Shown: piece by piece, positions 61,940-64,000 of the stretch
Layout of the letters: each line of letters begins with the position of its first letter
How positions within the stretch are numbered: the first letter of the stretch is position 1
NCBI GenBank assembly: GCA_028713555.1
Contig: JAQTOA010000009.1
Coordinates: forward strand, 62,001 to 126,000
DNA: 64,000 bases
Reading direction: 5' to 3'
DNA from: Sterolibacterium sp.
GTDB taxonomy: Bacteria; Pseudomonadota; Gammaproteobacteria; Burkholderiales; Rhodocyclaceae
The notes under the pieces: model-generated
Told to the model about the DNA's origin: nothing
Databases searched by the model: none
The model's input: the letters and a program-made list of their open reading frames with translations, nothing else
Position numbers and translations under genes: made by a program

Positions 61940-62749
61940 TCAGCATCCCTTCCACTCTGGCTTGCGTTTCTGCATGAAGGCATCAATGCCTTCACCGGCA
62001 TCGGCAGCCATCATATTGCAGGCCATGGTTTCCGAGGCCAGTTGGTAGGCGCCTGCCAAGCCCATTTCCAGCTGTTTGTAGAACAGTTGCTTGCCTAGGG
62101 CAATTGCCACCGACGATTTTTCGCAAATTGAGTCGGCCAGCTTCCGCACTTCGGTATCAAGCTGGTCGAGCGCCACCACGCGGTTCACCAGTCCGCGTCG
62201 TTGCGCCTCGGCCGCGTCGATAAAATCACCGGTGAGCAACATCTCCATCGCCTGCTTGCGCCCCATGTTACGGGCCAGCGCCACGGCTGGGGTCGAACAG
62301 AATAGTCCGAGATTGATGCCGGATACGGCGAATCTGGCTGCGTCCGCCGCCACCGCCAGATCGCACGCCGCGACCAATTGGCAGCCCGCCGCAGTCGCAG
62401 TGCCATGCACGCGGGCAACCACCGGTTGGGGGATTTCGGCAATGCTCTGCATCAATTTCCCACATTGTCGGAAAAGCTGTTGCATGTATTCCTTGCTGTG
62501 GTTGGCACGCATCTGCTTAAGATCATGGCCGGAGCAAAATGCCCTACCGGCGCCGGCAATCACCACGACACGTACCCCGGCATCACTGGCAATAGCATCG
62601 AGCGCCGCTTGCAGCCCAACCATCAGTTCTGCGGAAAGCGCGTTGAACCGGCTTGGCCGATTCAATGTCAGCGTCGCCACGCCAGCTTTATCATGGCGAA
62701 GCAGAATGGGTTGGTTCTCGGATTGCGGCGCGGCACTGATGGCATTCAC
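61940..62749 (-). CDS. Enoyl-CoA hydratase/isomerase family protein
   Basis: 269 residues from GTG 62749 (AGACAGG upstream). Crotonase motifs: LNRPSRFNALSAELMVGLQA, the oxyanion region VVIAGAGRAFCSGHDLKQMR, and HGTATAAGCQLVAACDLAVA. One of the two usual catalytic Glu positions appears to be replaced (G-C-Q-L in place of G-G-G-x-E), so the reaction may be an isomerisation or hydrolysis. It lies 95 bp upstream of etfB and 30 bp after the acyl-CoA synthetase. Confidence 0.85.
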   Translation of the reverse strand: MNAISAAPQSENQPILLRHDKAGVATLTLNRPSRFNALSAELMVGLQAALDAIASDAGVRVVVIAGAGRAFCSGHDLKQMRANHSKEYMQQLFRQCGKLMQSIAEIPQPVVARVHGTATAAGCQLVAACDLAVAADAARFAVSGINLGLFCSTPAVALARNMGRKQAMEMLLTGDFIDAAEAQRRGLVNRVVALDQLDTEVRKLADSICEKSSVAIALGKQLFYKQLEMGLAGAYQLASETMACNMMAADAGEGIDAFMQKRKPEWKGC

Positions 62750-62779
62750 CCTGTCTCAGCATAATCCAGCAAGCTGGCG

Positions 62780-64000
62780 TCATTCTAACGCTGCGACCGA
62801 CTTGGCCCGTTGACGCAAGACAAACTTCTGAATCTTGCCGGTCGAAGTTTTCGGCAGCGCCTCGAAAATGAATTTTTTCGGCACTTTGAAATGTGCCATG
62901 CGCTCGCGGCAGAACAGGGCAAGTTCCCCGGCAGTGGTGGTGACGCCTTCCTTGGTCTCGACAAAGGCACACGGCACTTCGCCCCACTTCGGATCCGGCG
63001 TCGCCACCACCGCCACCGCCATCACCGCCGGATGGCGATAAAGCGTGTCCTCGATTTCCACCGAGGAAATATTCTCGCCGCCGGAGATAATGACGTCCTT
63101 GGAACGGTCCTTGATCTTGACGTATCCGTCGGGTTGCATCACGGCCAGGTCGCCGGTGTGATACCAACCGCCTGAGAATGACTCCTCACTTGCCTGCGGG
63201 TTTTTCAGATAGCCTTTCATGACAATGTTGCCGCGGAACATGATTTCGCCAATGGTTTCACCGTCCCAAGGAACCGGCTGCATAGTGAGCGTATCCATCA
63301 CGGTGATGCCTTCCTGCAGGTGATAGCGCACGCCCTGGCGACCGTTGCGCTCGGTACGCTGATCAATACTCAACTGGTCCCAGTCAATCTGCTTTGCGCA
63401 GACAGCTGCTGGGCCATAGGTTTCGGTGAGGCCATACACATGGGTGATATCAAAGCCGATATTCTCCATACCCTCGATCACCGCCGCCGGCGGTGGTGCG
63501 GCGGCGACCAGCGCACTGACTTTGTGGTTTATACCCGCCCGCCATTCAGCCGACGCATTCACCAGCAGCGAATGCACAATGGGCGCACCGCAGTAATGGC
63601 TGACCTTATGCTCGCGTATGGCGTCAAGTACCAACTTGGCATCGATTCGGCGCAGACAGACATTGGTGCCCGCATTGGCAGCCATGGTCCACGGGAAACA
63701 CCAGCCGTTGCAATGAAACATCGGCAGCGTCCACAGATACACCGAATGCGGCGGCATGCCCCAGGAAACGATGTTGGACACTGCATTCAGGTAGGCGCCG
63801 CGATGGTGATAAACCACTCCCTTGGGATTTCCGGTGGTGCCGGAAGTGTAGTTTAGCGAGATGGCGTTCCATTCATCGGATGGATTCTGCCAGGCATAGT
63901 GCGGATCGCCACCGGCAAGAAACGCTTCATACTCGAGGTCACTGAGGCGCTCGCCGGGACCGTCGTATTCGGGATCGTCGACGTCGATGAGAATGATCTG
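62780..64000 (-). CDS. Acyl-CoA synthetase (AMP-forming), 5' end beyond window
   Basis: The frame is open from the right edge (64000) to the stop at 62780, giving 406 codons of a longer protein. Adenylation motifs: YTSGTTGNPKGVVYHH (P-loop), WYHTGDLAVMQPDGYVKIKD, RSKDVIISGGENISSVEIED and the catalytic Lys in TSTGKIQKFVLRQRA. The sequence MFHCNGWCFPWTMAANAGTN is typical of the DmdB-like medium-chain or methylmercaptopropionate ligase group. Substrate not resolvable. It activates the acid for the acyl-CoA dehydrogenase and hydratase next to it. Confidence 0.93.
   Translation of the reverse strand, partial: QIILIDVDDPEYDGPGERLSDLEYEAFLAGGDPHYAWQNPSDEWNAISLNYTSGTTGNPKGVVYHHRGAYLNAVSNIVSWGMPPHSVYLWTLPMFHCNGWCFPWTMAANAGTNVCLRRIDAKLVLDAIREHKVSHYCGAPIVHSLLVNASAEWRAGINHKVSALVAAAPPPAAVIEGMENIGFDITHVYGLTETYGPAAVCAKQIDWDQLSIDQRTERNGRQGVRYHLQEGITVMDTLTMQPVPWDGETIGEIMFRGNIVMKGYLKNPQASEESFSGGWYHTGDLAVMQPDGYVKIKDRSKDVIISGGENISSVEIEDTLYRHPAVMAVAVVATPDPKWGEVPCAFVETKEGVTTTAGELALFCRERMAHFKVPKKFIFEALPKTSTGKIQKFVLRQRAKSVAALE

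Overview
The window looks like a chromosome segment from a betaproteobacterium, most plausibly Rhodocyclales/Sterolibacteriaceae-like. That placement rests on gene order (ndk-rlmN-pilW-rodZ-ispG-hisS-yfgM-bamB-der-hfq-hflX-hflK-hflC-DUF2065-hisZ and pyrG-kdsA-eno-ftsB) and on protein flavour, not on a marker gene. The cytochrome content suggests an organism that respires extracellular or insoluble acceptors such as Fe(III) or Mn(IV). This is inference; the species cannot be read from the window.

Layout. 1-13.2 kb: one long minus-strand housekeeping block with mostly overlapping or nearly abutting genes, running from ndk down to a hisZ cut by the left edge. 13.2-22.5 kb: a near-empty stretch, a methyltransferase, a tiny Lys-rich protein with a TTG start, a flavoprotein, folE, a gamma-carbonic anhydrase, the ftsB-eno-kdsA-pyrG operon and an isochorismatase-like hydrolase. 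22.7-24.4 kb: ETF-quinone oxidoreductase. 24.4-30.6 kb: a Vgb-type propeller, a sigma54-type two-component system preceded by a c-heme DUF3365 protein, and an isolated ccmC-ccmD pair. 30.7-41.3 kb: signalling island with a c-heme GGDEF-EAL protein, a lone CZB protein, a c-heme chemoreceptor, two nearly identical tandem GGDEF proteins, a CBS-PAS-GAF-GGDEF protein and a bacteriohemerythrin. 41.3-56.3 kb: an extracellular-electron-transfer type cluster. 56.3-58.3 kb: a fifth GGDEF protein. 58.3-64 kb: acyl-CoA oxidation genes (acyl-CoA dehydrogenase, etfA, etfB, enoyl-CoA hydratase, acyl-CoA synthetase cut by the right edge).

The highlight is the 41.3-56.3 kb cluster. Seven multiheme cytochromes carry 48 CXXCH and two CX3CH motifs (50 predicted hemes). 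They are encoded with a large outer-membrane beta-barrel sandwiched between two NHL-propeller lipoproteins, a redoxin-fold/TPR protein without the CXXC, and two small two-TM membrane proteins. Three small cytochromes (4, 5 and 5 hemes) share a signature that resembles the filament-forming OmcE-type tetraheme cytochromes of Geobacter. The beta-barrel plus propeller context recalls the OmcS-companion (osc) assembly genes reported there. My proposal is a betaproteobacterial cytochrome conduit and possibly nanowire system. Each small cytochrome gene has a sigma54-like GG-N10-GC element with a TGGCAT -24 box 70-85 bp upstream of its start, and a sigma54 activator lies in the window. An FNR-like box precedes the divergent membrane/heptaheme operon.

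How the parts may work together: acyl-CoA oxidation delivers electrons through EtfAB to ETF-QO and the quinone pool; the cytochromes carry electrons outward; periplasmic c-heme sensors feed c-di-GMP, chemotaxis and sigma54 transcription. No quinol-oxidising entry module (CymA/NapC, CbcL or ImcH type) is visible, so that link lies elsewhere or is unknown.
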